Assembly: GCA_015232855.1 (NCBI GenBank)
Contig: JADFYW010000007.1
Coordinates: 1-64,000 of the forward strand
Reading direction: 5' to 3'
Length of the DNA stretch: 64,000 nucleotides
From: Fibrobacteria bacterium
GTDB taxonomy: Bacteria > Fibrobacterota > Fibrobacteria > UBA11236 > JADFYW01
In this document: piece by piece, positions 44,914 to 54,359 of the stretch
Numbering within the stretch: position 1 is the first letter of the stretch
How the letters are laid out: each line of letters opens with the position of its first letter
The notes under the pieces: model-generated
The model's database searches: none
Told to the model about the DNA's origin: nothing
Seen by the model: the letters and a program-made list of their open reading frames with translations, nothing else
Translations under genes and position numbers: made by a program

Positions 44914-46002
44914 TTAATGTACAAAAAGCCTTCTCATCAGTCTTGTTTGACCCACAGATTTTATGGTGAGAATATATACTCCGGATGGTAAATGAAATTG
45001 ATGATCTCCTTTGCCTTCTCCCTCTGCAGAAATGGACACACCTTTGATATTTATAATGGAAATTTGATATTTGCCAATTGCACTTAGGGTTAATTTGAAG
45101 ACTGATTGATTTTCCAGGTTATAGTTAAACGTATACTCTGGTTTAATTACACTTGTATTCTGACAAAGCGACGAGTCTTCAAAAAGGGCATCGGGGTTAT
45201 ATTCATTAAAAGTTGAATCTTTACATCCCCAATTATTTACATTACAACTCCCATTATCTTTCAGGACCCAGCCCCAATTTTCTACCACTTCCTTATCATA
45301 ATATTGAGAGCCGGTATCATTGCATCCTTCGGCTATTTTTATGTTTTTATACCAGATAGCGGCGCCACTATGGGCTTCAAAACCAAACCTTCCTTTAAAT
45401 GTTGAATCATGAGTGTATTCCGTTCCTTGCATCCAATTTGTTGTATTGTGTTGTTTCACCCAGGATCGGAATACTCTGCCTTTAGCTGACATTCTTAAAT
45501 CAACCCAGCCCGTCGTATCGGTAAGAGACTCCAAAGCCGATTCATTTTCTGTATGTACTTGCCAGCCGCCGCATTGACCACAATAAATACAACCAGCATG
45601 CTGGTCACCGACATCTACCTCGACGCCTATAAAATCAGAGGTCCCTTTTTGAAAATCAGTGCCTGCACTATCAACATCTTCTTCGGTGGTACTGCCCGGC
45701 CTGCCAATAATGAATACGCCACCATTCCCCTGGGTTATTTTATAGGTAACCTCGAATGTTCCTTCGGTAAACACTTGTTTATACCAAAGTGTCTCGGTAA
45801 GGAGTGTATTCCCTTCATAATAAATGGAGCTGTCTTTCTCTGTCCAGTCATCCGGTGTACCCATAAGATAAAACCCCGGAAATTTTTCTGCTCCCTTTGA
45901 AGGCTCAGAAATGCCATTCCACAATGAACGCCATGTGACTATTGCGAAACCGGAATTACTATTTATCAGACATAGTATTACACATAATAGCCATTTATTC
46001 AT
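44914..46002 (-). CDS. secreted DUF1080 (3-keto-disaccharide hydrolase-like) protein with sorting tail
   Basis: The 362-residue protein has a signal peptide (to about GFA). A beta-sandwich of the DUF1080 type covers about 25-230: FTEGTFEVTYKITQGNGGVF, FIGVEVDVGDQHAG, and GRFGFEAHSGAAIWYKNIKI. A Cys-rich linker follows, and the end (LPSGVYILTIKSVGQTRLMR then RLFVH) is a sorting tail. The fold binds or cleaves glycosides in known relatives. It probably acts outside the cell on polysaccharide. ATG 46002 is used, with AAGG upstream. Confidence 0.8.
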   Translation of the reverse strand: MNKWLLCVILCLINSNSGFAIVTWRSLWNGISEPSKGAEKFPGFYLMGTPDDWTEKDSSIYYEGNTLLTETLWYKQVFTEGTFEVTYKITQGNGGVFIIGRPGSTTEEDVDSAGTDFQKGTSDFIGVEVDVGDQHAGCIYCGQCGGWQVHTENESALESLTDTTGWVDLRMSAKGRVFRSWVKQHNTTNWMQGTEYTHDSTFKGRFGFEAHSGAAIWYKNIKIAEGCNDTGSQYYDKEVVENWGWVLKDNGSCNVNNWGCKDSTFNEYNPDALFEDSSLCQNTSVIKPEYTFNYNLENQSVFKLTLSAIGKYQISIINIKGVSISAEGEGKGDHQFHLPSGVYILTIKSVGQTRLMRRLFVH

Positions 46003-46364
46003 AATAACAGGACCTTGTTTAGTTTTTCAAATATTCCTTTATAAAGATAGCTTATTCCAGAAATCTGTTTTGATTTCGTAGTCAAACCAATATTTATTTC
46101 AGCATTTTAACTAAGGATTTAGAGGTCCTTTTCTCGTAACTATTGATTATTCTCCAGACAAAACCTCCAGAAATCACATCACAACCAATTGAGTTACGAA
46201 AATCTGTTTCACAACTCTTGTCTTATTCACTTTTTTTATTTAAGGTTGAAACCTTAACTGATAAAGAATTAGAAGAGAAACTGTTTGGAAATAGGCAATG
46301 GGCTACATAAAGTAGAAAAGGCTTCTCCCGATGATCAAAAGATGGTTACCAGGAACATAAAAAC
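46003..46364. other. 362-base divergent spacer with a perfect operator-like palindrome
   Basis: This lies between the minus-strand DUF1080 gene and the plus-strand CsgG-like gene. TTAAGGTT-GA-AACCTTAA (46240-46257) is an exact 8+8 inverted repeat, about 108 bases before the next start, typical of a dimeric regulator site. A short plus-strand frame (about 46147-46311, ending FGNRQWAT) was seen but has no start; it could be a gene remnant. Confidence 0.5.
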
Positions 46365-47468
46365 ATGAAAAACATGGTCCGAAATACAATAAACCGCTTT
46401 CAAAAAGTGGTTTGTATTACTTCACTTTTAATTGTTTTTGAGCAACTGTATGCCTTTGAAAAGGATGCTTCAATTGCTGTACTGGAATTAGCAGGTAATG
46501 GAGTGTCAGTATCTAATCTCGGTGGATTTTCAAATCGCCTGCGTACCGAGATGTTTAATACCGACAAATTCACTGTTGTAGAGCGTTCTTTAATGAATGA
46601 AATATTGAAAGAACAAAAATTTCAGCAAAGTGGGTGTACGACCCAGGAATGCGTGATTGAAGTTGGACAGATGCTTAGTGTGGGCTACATTGTTACTGGC
46701 AATGTTGATAAGGTAGGTAATCTCTATTCCGTGGCCATTCGAATGGTAAATGTAGAGACCGGAAAAATTGTTAAAATAGAGAAAGAAGATTGTGATCAAT
46801 GCCAGATAGAAGATGTGTTCAAAGTAACCCTTTATAATCTTGCAAGAAAATTGGCCGGCCTGGCTGGTGACAGGAAAGTCAGCAAACGAACTACCGTTCA
46901 AAATGAGGAGCGCGAAATAGAATCGTTCCTTCGTTTTAAAAAAATAGGGTTATCTGAAGATGAATGGGGAGCATATAAAGAAACTGGTTTAAGTATTATG
47001 GATTACAAAAAAATTAAGACTTTCGGTTTGTCCAAACTAAAGGTTCAGGAACTCGTCAAATCAAATTTGACTGTTGATGAGTTTCTTACAAAAGAACAAG
47101 AAAGACTACAAGAAGAAAAAAAGGTATTGCTTGAAAAGCAAAAGAAACAAGATGAAATAAAGAAGAAAAAAACCATAAAAGCAGCGAAACTGAGCCTGAA
47201 AATTATCACGGGTACAGCAACAGTGCTTTTATCCGGAGTTGCACTCTATTATCATAACAAAGTACAAGATCATATACAAAAGGCAAATGATGCCATTGCA
47301 AACTATAATGCGGCAGAGAGTGGCGTCTCTTCTACAGAGTTAAGGCTTTATAAAAGCACCAGTTTGGTTGAATTTGATAAAGCAGATAAGTACGAAAAAA
47401 ACAGGAACCAGTTTTTTTTGCTTTCACTTGGTTTTTGCGCTGTGTTTGGAATATCTTTTACCTTTTAA
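46365..47468 (+). CDS. CsgG/LpoB-like exported protein with coiled coil
   Basis: The 367-residue protein has an N-terminal signal or anchor (VVCITSLLIVFEQLYAFE). A CsgG-like alpha/beta domain covers about 35-165: IAVLELAGNGVSVSNLGGFS, FTVVERSLMNEILKEQKF, VGYIVTGNVDKVGNLYSVAI, MVNVETGKIV. These motifs are shared by CsgG, LpoB and related envelope proteins. A charged coiled coil (about 230-275) and two hydrophobic stretches follow. It lacks a lipobox Cys, unlike true CsgG. It is 4 bases upstream of the first FISUMP lipoprotein gene, so the three genes at 46365-52328 form one operon. It might help export or display those lipoproteins. Confidence 0.78.
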   Translation: MKNMVRNTINRFQKVVCITSLLIVFEQLYAFEKDASIAVLELAGNGVSVSNLGGFSNRLRTEMFNTDKFTVVERSLMNEILKEQKFQQSGCTTQECVIEVGQMLSVGYIVTGNVDKVGNLYSVAIRMVNVETGKIVKIEKEDCDQCQIEDVFKVTLYNLARKLAGLAGDRKVSKRTTVQNEEREIESFLRFKKIGLSEDEWGAYKETGLSIMDYKKIKTFGLSKLKVQELVKSNLTVDEFLTKEQERLQEEKKVLLEKQKKQDEIKKKKTIKAAKLSLKIITGTATVLLSGVALYYHNKVQDHIQKANDAIANYNAAESGVSSTELRLYKSTSLVEFDKADKYEKNRNQFFLLSLGFCAVFGISFTF

Positions 47469-47472
47469 TGAT

Positions 47473-50097
47473 ATGAAGTTTCTCGCAATTGTGTTGATAT
47501 TCTTGATTTCATGTACTGAGAGAGTAGATCAGATATGGAACAACCCCCATGATACTGAAGGTAAAAACTGGTTTCCGGTTTCTGTAACCGCCATGGGGGA
47601 TACTGCTATTTTTGTGCAGGATACGATAACATTATCTGCTACAGCTCAGGATAGTAACGGAACAGTAGAATTGTTTATCTGGGCACTGGAAGGTGGTATG
47701 TATAATGATACAACCACCACCCCATTTATAAAAACAGTTTTTTCCAGAAATGGTGTTTATCCGGTATACGTAAGGGCCGTTGATAATGACGGGATTCGTT
47801 CACAGCCTGATACCGTTTTGGTTATAGTGCAAAAGGGCCAGCCTGATATTTCCGCAATGGATGATATAGCAATCTCCGTAAACGATTCACTTACCATTAC
47901 CGCAATTGCAAGCGATTCCAATGGCGTTATCAAAAAGTATTATTGGGCACTGGATGGTATTAATTTTAATGATTCTACTACCAGGGGTACCCTTACTACT
48001 GCTTTTAATAAAGAAGGTATATACACCATACTTGTAAAAGCATGCGATGATGACGCCTTATATTCCACTATTGAGCGTGTTACGATTACTGCGGTAAAAA
48101 GTGTACCCTGGGTTGAAGCGATGAAGGATACATCCGTATTTATTTACGACAGTGTATTGATAACGGTAGAGGGTTTTGACACACTGGCTGTAGTCGAAAA
48201 ATATTATTGGGCTCTGGACGGTGTGCATTTTTACGATTCTACTACAAGAGGCTCTATTACGAGTACATTCAGTGCCTCTGGCATGCATACCGTTCTGGTG
48301 AAAGCCAGAAACAATGATGATGTTTTTTCAATCTCGGATCGGATAATGATAACGGTCAGTAATGGCGTTCCTTCTGTAGTTGTGTCAGGAGATACTAATG
48401 TCCCTATTAATGATTTAGTTAGGCTTACCGCCAATGGTTTTGATTCTAATGGTGTTATTGAGAAGTTTTACTGGGCATTGGATGGTGTACACTATACTGA
48501 TTCTACAGATTCTGGGAGCATTGCGGTAAATTTTTCCGAGCTGGGGGAGCATCTGGTGCTTGTGAGAGTGCGGGATGATGATGGTTTTATTTCGGGATCG
48601 GGTATTATACATGTAGATGTACTTGCATATGCCCCTTGGGTAACAGCGATGAACGACACTAATGCCGCTCAGGGGGACAGTTTGCTTGTGTCTGCAGTGG
48701 GCTATGATACAAATGGTGAAATAATCAGATATATTTGGGCCTTGGATGGCGAACATTATCGGGATACAACCCTGAACGGGAATATATTTGTACCTGTTAC
48801 GAAATCCGGGGTCAGTTTTGTTTTGGTAAAGGTACAGGATGAAGATGGTATGATTTCAGCGGAGGACACTGTTATTATAATAGCAACTGCCGGGTATCCG
48901 GTCTTAACAAAAGTCGCGGATACCGTTATTTCATACATTGACTCATTAACAATTTTCGTATTTGTTGAAGACAGGACTCCCGGCGGGTCTATTTTACAAT
49001 ATTATTGGGATATAGGGGGAGATGGATGGGATGACACTACAACTGTACCGGAATATACATTTCGACGTCGATCCTCAAAAAATCGGTCCGTAGTTATATG
49101 GGGAGCGAGAGATAATGACGGTTTACTGGTAAAAGATACTTTTAATATTTGGTATAATGCTCCTCCTTATCTTTCGGACCATATCGTACCGGCCGAGGGT
49201 GATACTGCTGAATGGTCTGTTTTTTCTAGCGCTTCAAGTACCGGGGACATAGAATTTTTATTTCGCTTCCAGGACAGTGATACAGGAGAAGAAACAATAA
49301 CCTATCAATTTGAATGGGGTATTGAAGAAAATGAGTATCAAAAATTGGAATCAGATCAACTCCCTTATCTCCAGGGATCCTACATCATTACTCTTAAGGA
49401 CTTAGCTCCTATAACTAAATACTATTGGCGTTTGGTAATAGAAGATTTATTTGGTGAGACGGATTCTGCACAGGGGCAATTTCACACGCGGCCTCTTCCT
49501 AAAGATACCGATTTTTTTACAGATAACAGAAATAGCAGAATGTATAAAATGGTCCACATTGGTAATCAGACCTGGATGGCCGAAAATTTAAATTATGTGC
49601 CTCAGGGAGGTGAAGCATGGTGTTATCAACATGATTCCGGAATGTGCTCAACCTATGGTAGATTATATAGTTGGTCTACGGTAAATACCGATCATGGCAA
49701 CGGGAAGGATATTTGTCCTATTGGTTGGCACGCTCCGAGTGATGATGAATGGAAAATATTGGAAATGGCTATTGGCATCTCAGCTTCTGAAGTCCACAAT
49801 GATGAAAGTCGAGGGACGGATGAAGGTAAAAAATTAAAATCAAAAACCTGGTATGGCTCTGATGACTTTGGATTTAATGTGCTGCCTGGCGGTTATTGTA
49901 ATGGTGAACAAATCGCATTTTATGGGCAGAGGAATCACGCTCAAATCTGGACAACAAGCCCCTATGAATCTAAATATGCCATATACCGATCCTTTGTTGA
50001 TATAAGTACTTATCCGTCATCAGGTGATAAAATAGGCCGCGGCCATACCAGCAGGGAACATGGTCTAAGTATACGTTGTGTTAAAGACACTGAGTAA
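47473..50097 (+). CDS. FISUMP-domain surface lipoprotein with six Ig/PKD-like repeats
   Basis: The start at ATG 47473 is chosen because it gives a clean lipoprotein signal (FLISC); a start at 47368 would run deep into the upstream gene. The protein has about 874 residues. Six tandem domains of about 85-90 residues share SNGVIKKYYWALDG-type strands and a closing VLVKxxDDDG (PKD/Ig-like), for example around KKYYWALDGINFNDST and EKFYWALDGVHYTDST. A further beta domain follows, and the last 190 residues are a FISUMP domain: MVHIGNQTWMAENLNY, CPIGWHAPSDDEWKILE, GFNVLPGGY, and SIRCVKD. It should stand on the outer surface. The next gene is a paralog starting at the stop codon. Confidence 0.88.
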   Translation: MKFLAIVLIFLISCTERVDQIWNNPHDTEGKNWFPVSVTAMGDTAIFVQDTITLSATAQDSNGTVELFIWALEGGMYNDTTTTPFIKTVFSRNGVYPVYVRAVDNDGIRSQPDTVLVIVQKGQPDISAMDDIAISVNDSLTITAIASDSNGVIKKYYWALDGINFNDSTTRGTLTTAFNKEGIYTILVKACDDDALYSTIERVTITAVKSVPWVEAMKDTSVFIYDSVLITVEGFDTLAVVEKYYWALDGVHFYDSTTRGSITSTFSASGMHTVLVKARNNDDVFSISDRIMITVSNGVPSVVVSGDTNVPINDLVRLTANGFDSNGVIEKFYWALDGVHYTDSTDSGSIAVNFSELGEHLVLVRVRDDDGFISGSGIIHVDVLAYAPWVTAMNDTNAAQGDSLLVSAVGYDTNGEIIRYIWALDGEHYRDTTLNGNIFVPVTKSGVSFVLVKVQDEDGMISAEDTVIIIATAGYPVLTKVADTVISYIDSLTIFVFVEDRTPGGSILQYYWDIGGDGWDDTTTVPEYTFRRRSSKNRSVVIWGARDNDGLLVKDTFNIWYNAPPYLSDHIVPAEGDTAEWSVFSSASSTGDIEFLFRFQDSDTGEETITYQFEWGIEENEYQKLESDQLPYLQGSYIITLKDLAPITKYYWRLVIEDLFGETDSAQGQFHTRPLPKDTDFFTDNRNSRMYKMVHIGNQTWMAENLNYVPQGGEAWCYQHDSGMCSTYGRLYSWSTVNTDHGNGKDICPIGWHAPSDDEWKILEMAIGISASEVHNDESRGTDEGKKLKSKTWYGSDDFGFNVLPGGYCNGEQIAFYGQRNHAQIWTTSPYESKYAIYRSFVDISTYPSSGDKIGRGHTSREHGLSIRCVKDTE

Positions 50098-52328
50098 TGG
50101 ATATGCAGAAAGTTATAAAAAGTTGTACAAGACAGACGGACAAAGAGCTACCAGGCCTTATTTTTTGGCTACTTTTTGTTATGAGCATCTTTCTAGCCTG
50201 TACCGAACGGATGGATCCTGTATGGATCAGCCCCTATGATGAAGAAGGGGGGAACTGGTCTCCCCCAAAGCTTACAGCCATGGATGACGCCTGGGCATCG
50301 ATATACGACACCTTAACTCTTACTGCATCTGGTATTGATAGTAACGGCACGATTCTTAAATATTACTGGGCACTTGGAGGCCTCCATTATTTCGATTCTA
50401 CAAGCAAAGGTGAAATTACTTTCGTTTGCAGAGATTCTGGTATTCAGACTATTTTGGTAAAAGCCAGAGATAATGATGGATTATTTTCGGAAGAAGATAC
50501 GATAATAATATCAGTAGCCAGCAATGCGCCGATTATAACCGCTATTAAGGCTGTAAGTGGATTTATCAATGACAGTTTAACACTTGTGGCGGTGGCTGAC
50601 GATATGAACGGTGTTGTAGAACAATACTATTGGGCACTTGACGGCCGACACTATGCTGACTCCACTTTTGCTGGAGTATTCAAAACTTCATTTGGTTTGG
50701 AGGGCCTTTATACGGTCCTGGTAATGGCTCGCGATGATGACAGCATATTTTCTACGCCCGGTATCATCCCGGTAACTGTGCGTATGGGTTTTCCTCTGAC
50801 AAAAGGAATGGAAGATGTATCGATACCAATTAATGATTCTATTCACCTGACTGCGGCAGCCTATGACAGCAACGGAATCATTGAAGCATATTACTGGGCC
50901 CTAAACGGGCAACAATATAATGATTCCACCCAAACCGAAGCATTTGTTACGGCGTTTTCAATTCCCGGAAAATACGTTATTTATGTAAAGGTGCGTGACG
51001 ATGACCTTCTTTTTTCCGAGTCTGATAGTTTTGTGGTGAATGTTGAAAGGGGGGCTCCGTTTGTTGTACCGGTTAAAGATACCACTGTTTCTGCAGAAGA
51101 TAGCGTTCGGATAACGGTATCTGCCTCTGATGTAAATATCAATGGAGCAGTTAAACAATATTATTGGGATACAGGCGAGGTTGGCTGGGATGACAGCACC
51201 ACCCACCCCTGGTATACTTTCTCAAAAAAAGAAGGTGGTACTCTTACGGTTATCTGGGCTGCAAAAGATGATGATGGAATATTTAGTAGGGATACATTCG
51301 CGATATTGTTTAACCGAAAACCGACCACCCAAGGCATCACAGCCTCTTTTGACCAAAACAGTTGGGTCTCTTATGACAGAATATCCCAAAAAGGAAGTTT
51401 ATCAATATCAATTCAGGCAACGGACCCTGATGGTGGCTTAGATACACTTTTATATACATTGTCCCTGGGTGACACTTCCTTTCTGGAGCATCACGTGTAT
51501 ACCGGTAGTATTGCCAATTACACCGCCGCAGATCTCACACCAAATGATTCAGTCTACTGGTTTGTTCAGGCTTGTGATATGCGTGGAGAATGCAGTGAAT
51601 TACGGGGACATTTTGTCACCCCGTCTCCTCCACCTGTTTGTACTCCGGATAACCTTTTATTTACTGATGTGCGGGATGGTTCATCATATACATGTGTAAC
51701 ACTGGGAAGCCAGATATGGATGAAAGAAAATTTGGCATACCTGCCGAAGGTAGATTCGATGAAAGAGGGGTCAGAATTTCACGAAAAAGGTAAGTTCTAT
51801 TACGTATATGATTTCTGGCCTTCAAACGATACCCAAGAAGAACTGGCTAAGGCCAAAGCAACCACAAATTATCAAACCTATGGCGTCCTCTATAATTGGT
51901 ACGCTGCAATGGATGGCGCAGATTCATCATCAACTAATCCCAGTGGTGTCCAGGGTGTCTGTCCAGATGGCATGCATTTACCAAGCGATGAAGAATTTAA
52001 AATTCTTGAAATGTTTTTTGGCATGACACGAACAGATGCCGATGACATAATTTGGCGGGGGACAAGCGCTGGTAAAAAAATGCGGCACAGTTCTTTTGGG
52101 GGGACAGATACCCATGGTTTCTCTGTGCTACCAGCAGGTCTTCGCCAGACATATGCCAATGGTTCATTTTTCAACCTCGACCATTGCGCATATCTATGGA
52201 CTTCCACAGCAGATACATCCTTCGCAGGCTTTGCTCATAGTAGGGTCTTTTCAGAGGACGAGAATGGAATAAGCCGCGGCATTAGTTATAAAGATCAGGG
52301 AAAATCTGTCCGCTGCCTGATAGACTGA
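50097..52328 (+). CDS. FISUMP-domain surface lipoprotein with four Ig/PKD-like repeats (paralog)
   Basis: This 743-residue paralog of the preceding protein starts in a TAATG overlap with its stop, so the two are coupled. The lipobox is FLACTER, just after a long signal. Four tandem Ig/PKD-like domains carry the same EQYYWALDGRHYADST-type motif. A beta domain and a FISUMP domain follow (TLGSQIWMKENLAYLP, GVCPDGMHLPSDEEFKILE, GFSVLPAGL, SVRCLID). Differences in repeat number suggest repeat gain or loss. Probably surface-exposed and adhesive, by analogy with the family. Confidence 0.88.
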   Translation: MDMQKVIKSCTRQTDKELPGLIFWLLFVMSIFLACTERMDPVWISPYDEEGGNWSPPKLTAMDDAWASIYDTLTLTASGIDSNGTILKYYWALGGLHYFDSTSKGEITFVCRDSGIQTILVKARDNDGLFSEEDTIIISVASNAPIITAIKAVSGFINDSLTLVAVADDMNGVVEQYYWALDGRHYADSTFAGVFKTSFGLEGLYTVLVMARDDDSIFSTPGIIPVTVRMGFPLTKGMEDVSIPINDSIHLTAAAYDSNGIIEAYYWALNGQQYNDSTQTEAFVTAFSIPGKYVIYVKVRDDDLLFSESDSFVVNVERGAPFVVPVKDTTVSAEDSVRITVSASDVNINGAVKQYYWDTGEVGWDDSTTHPWYTFSKKEGGTLTVIWAAKDDDGIFSRDTFAILFNRKPTTQGITASFDQNSWVSYDRISQKGSLSISIQATDPDGGLDTLLYTLSLGDTSFLEHHVYTGSIANYTAADLTPNDSVYWFVQACDMRGECSELRGHFVTPSPPPVCTPDNLLFTDVRDGSSYTCVTLGSQIWMKENLAYLPKVDSMKEGSEFHEKGKFYYVYDFWPSNDTQEELAKAKATTNYQTYGVLYNWYAAMDGADSSSTNPSGVQGVCPDGMHLPSDEEFKILEMFFGMTRTDADDIIWRGTSAGKKMRHSSFGGTDTHGFSVLPAGLRQTYANGSFFNLDHCAYLWTSTADTSFAGFAHSRVFSEDENGISRGISYKDQGKSVRCLID

Positions 52329-52399
52329 ATCATGAATAGGTAATGCACAAAAATAAAAAGGTAAAGGCAATCCTATAATCGCCTCAAATACCGAGCAAT

Positions 52400-54139
52400 T
52401 TATATAACCGGTTTAAGCATCTTTTTCAGTCGTTCCAGAAAAGCATCCCAGGGCACATAACCCACGATTCTACCGACTTCAACACCAGCATCATTCAATA
52501 CAACCACATCTGGAATTCCATGCACACCAAACCTGGCCGCCAACGCTTCACTTTCGGGGTGCTTATCAACATCAACCTTTAACAGCATATAACTCTGAAG
52601 CGCTTTTTGCACCTCAGGACGGGAATAGGTTTTCTCTTCCATTTCTCTACAAGAAGCACACCAGATTTTACTTTCAAAATCAATGAGTACTGGCTGTTGG
52701 CTTTCTTTTGCCTGTGTAAGCAAGGCATCAGTGTATGACTGCCAATGGAGTTCGGCTTTAGTGACAAAGGCTCTTGATATATAAAAAGCCCCGCTGGCTA
52801 ACAAAGCAATGGCCAGCAAGCGAATGAGCATACGCATGGGAACTGAGATAGCATTAAACTTTCGTAGAGGATTAACATATACACCAGCGCTTAAAATGAG
52901 GAGACCAAGAATTATATAAAAGGCCTTCTCTCCGGTGAAACCACGGAGATAATAATTGGCCAGAGCGAGAAGCACAATGCCCAGCAGTTTTTTTACCCCA
53001 ATCATCCAATTTCCCGACTTGGGCAATTTCTGAACAGAGCCCGCTGCCATACCTAGTATGAGATAAGGGATACCCATGCCAAGACCTAGCAAGGCAAACA
53101 TCCAAATACCGGTAAAAAGACTTCCTTTTTCAGCCACAAAAACAATTAGAGCCAGAATAAATGGCCCTATGCAGGGAGAGGCTAAAACGCCTGCCAGAAG
53201 ACCGGCCAAGAGGCCCCCAATATAACCTTGAGAGTTACTCGCGTTCATGGCTTTGCCCATGAGCCCATTAGGAAGACGGAGTTCAAATAACCCAAAGGAA
53301 GAAAGGGCAAGAATAACAAAAATACCCGCTATAACAAATTGGGACGCCGATGATTGCAATGCGGAACCAAATAGCCGCCCCGAAAATGCAGCCACCAGAC
53401 CAAGGGCAGAAAAAGACAATATCATGCCAAATACATACAGGAAACTCATTACCAATCGTTGCCCGGTTGAACGCTCGCCCTGTCCACCGAATAAACTAAT
53501 AGTTATTGCAATAAGGGGATATACACATGGGGTGAGATTAAGCAACAGACCACCACCAATTAAAAATAAAATAACCAGTATCAAAGGACCATCAAAACGG
53601 TTGAGAACGTCTTCAGAATTAGAAGTCGCAACTCCTCCTGCATCTATAAAAATTGATGTATCAGCTTTTGTGGGAGAGGTTTCATTACCCTGATAGGTAA
53701 CCATTACACTATCAGGCCTCAGACAAAGTACATCACTACATGCCTGATAATGAAGTGTGGCGATTAATTGAGTAACATCCGCAGATGGAGAAGTACGCCA
53801 TACCCGGGTTTTAACCAAAAACGCTCCTTCATACAAAGACATTACTCCACCCATTACCTTTACTTCTTTTTTCAAAGGCTTAGGGAATTGCAAAAGATCA
53901 AAGCCCAGTCCAGCGCCTGTTAATACCAGCTTAGTGGGAATTGCGTATTTATTTTCAGGTTTGACAGAATTAATATGCCAACCTTCCTGGAGACTTATAT
54001 GTACTTGTAACGAAAGTGTATCCTGTTCGCTAAACTGAGCAGGAATTAATGAAAAAGACATGGCAGGAGGACGCATATCTTCCATTGCCTGAACAGGCAG
54101 TACAAGAGAGAGGAATATAAAAACCAGAATTTTTCTCAT
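52400..54139 (-). CDS. dsbD: thiol:disulfide interchange protein DsbD
   Basis: The 579-residue protein passes electrons from the cytoplasm to periplasmic thiol partners. After a signal peptide comes the immunoglobulin-like alpha domain (about 25-150; HYQACSDVLCLRP with its Cys pair). Then an eight-helix CcdA-type membrane domain carries LNLTPCVYPL and ASPCIGPF. A C-terminal thioredoxin domain has WCASCREMEEKTY (about 490) and GIPDVVVL. All three Cys pairs of E. coli DsbD are present. It is convergent with the FISUMP operon, 71 bases apart. Confidence 0.93.
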   Translation of the reverse strand: MRKILVFIFLSLVLPVQAMEDMRPPAMSFSLIPAQFSEQDTLSLQVHISLQEGWHINSVKPENKYAIPTKLVLTGAGLGFDLLQFPKPLKKEVKVMGGVMSLYEGAFLVKTRVWRTSPSADVTQLIATLHYQACSDVLCLRPDSVMVTYQGNETSPTKADTSIFIDAGGVATSNSEDVLNRFDGPLILVILFLIGGGLLLNLTPCVYPLIAITISLFGGQGERSTGQRLVMSFLYVFGMILSFSALGLVAAFSGRLFGSALQSSASQFVIAGIFVILALSSFGLFELRLPNGLMGKAMNASNSQGYIGGLLAGLLAGVLASPCIGPFILALIVFVAEKGSLFTGIWMFALLGLGMGIPYLILGMAAGSVQKLPKSGNWMIGVKKLLGIVLLALANYYLRGFTGEKAFYIILGLLILSAGVYVNPLRKFNAISVPMRMLIRLLAIALLASGAFYISRAFVTKAELHWQSYTDALLTQAKESQQPVLIDFESKIWCASCREMEEKTYSRPEVQKALQSYMLLKVDVDKHPESEALAARFGVHGIPDVVVLNDAGVEVGRIVGYVPWDAFLERLKKMLKPVI

Positions 54140-54359
54140 ATGAATTAACCGCAGTAAATAGTGAATCTGACAATAGTATCGACAATAAAATAGTATAATG
54201 GATTCTTTTTAAACAAATTTGTTTTTTCTTAAGATGACAATATTGATATTTGGATGAAAAACAACCATCCTTTTTCGTTTTCAAAAATCAAGGAATATTG
54301 ACTTACGCCTGTGGGAGCGGGTTTCAGGTTATTATTTTTCCTAAAAAGGAGATATAAAA

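Noticed and set aside
36201-46002. A complete integron (integrase with attC cassette array)
   Set aside because: The integrase lacks a clear integron-specific patch, genes point towards it, and no paired attC ends were found next to the GCTCAAC repeats.
46147-46311. Short plus-strand frame ending FGNRQWAT in the spacer before the CsgG-like gene
   Set aside because: No start codon or ribosome site in a sensible place; at most a gene remnant.
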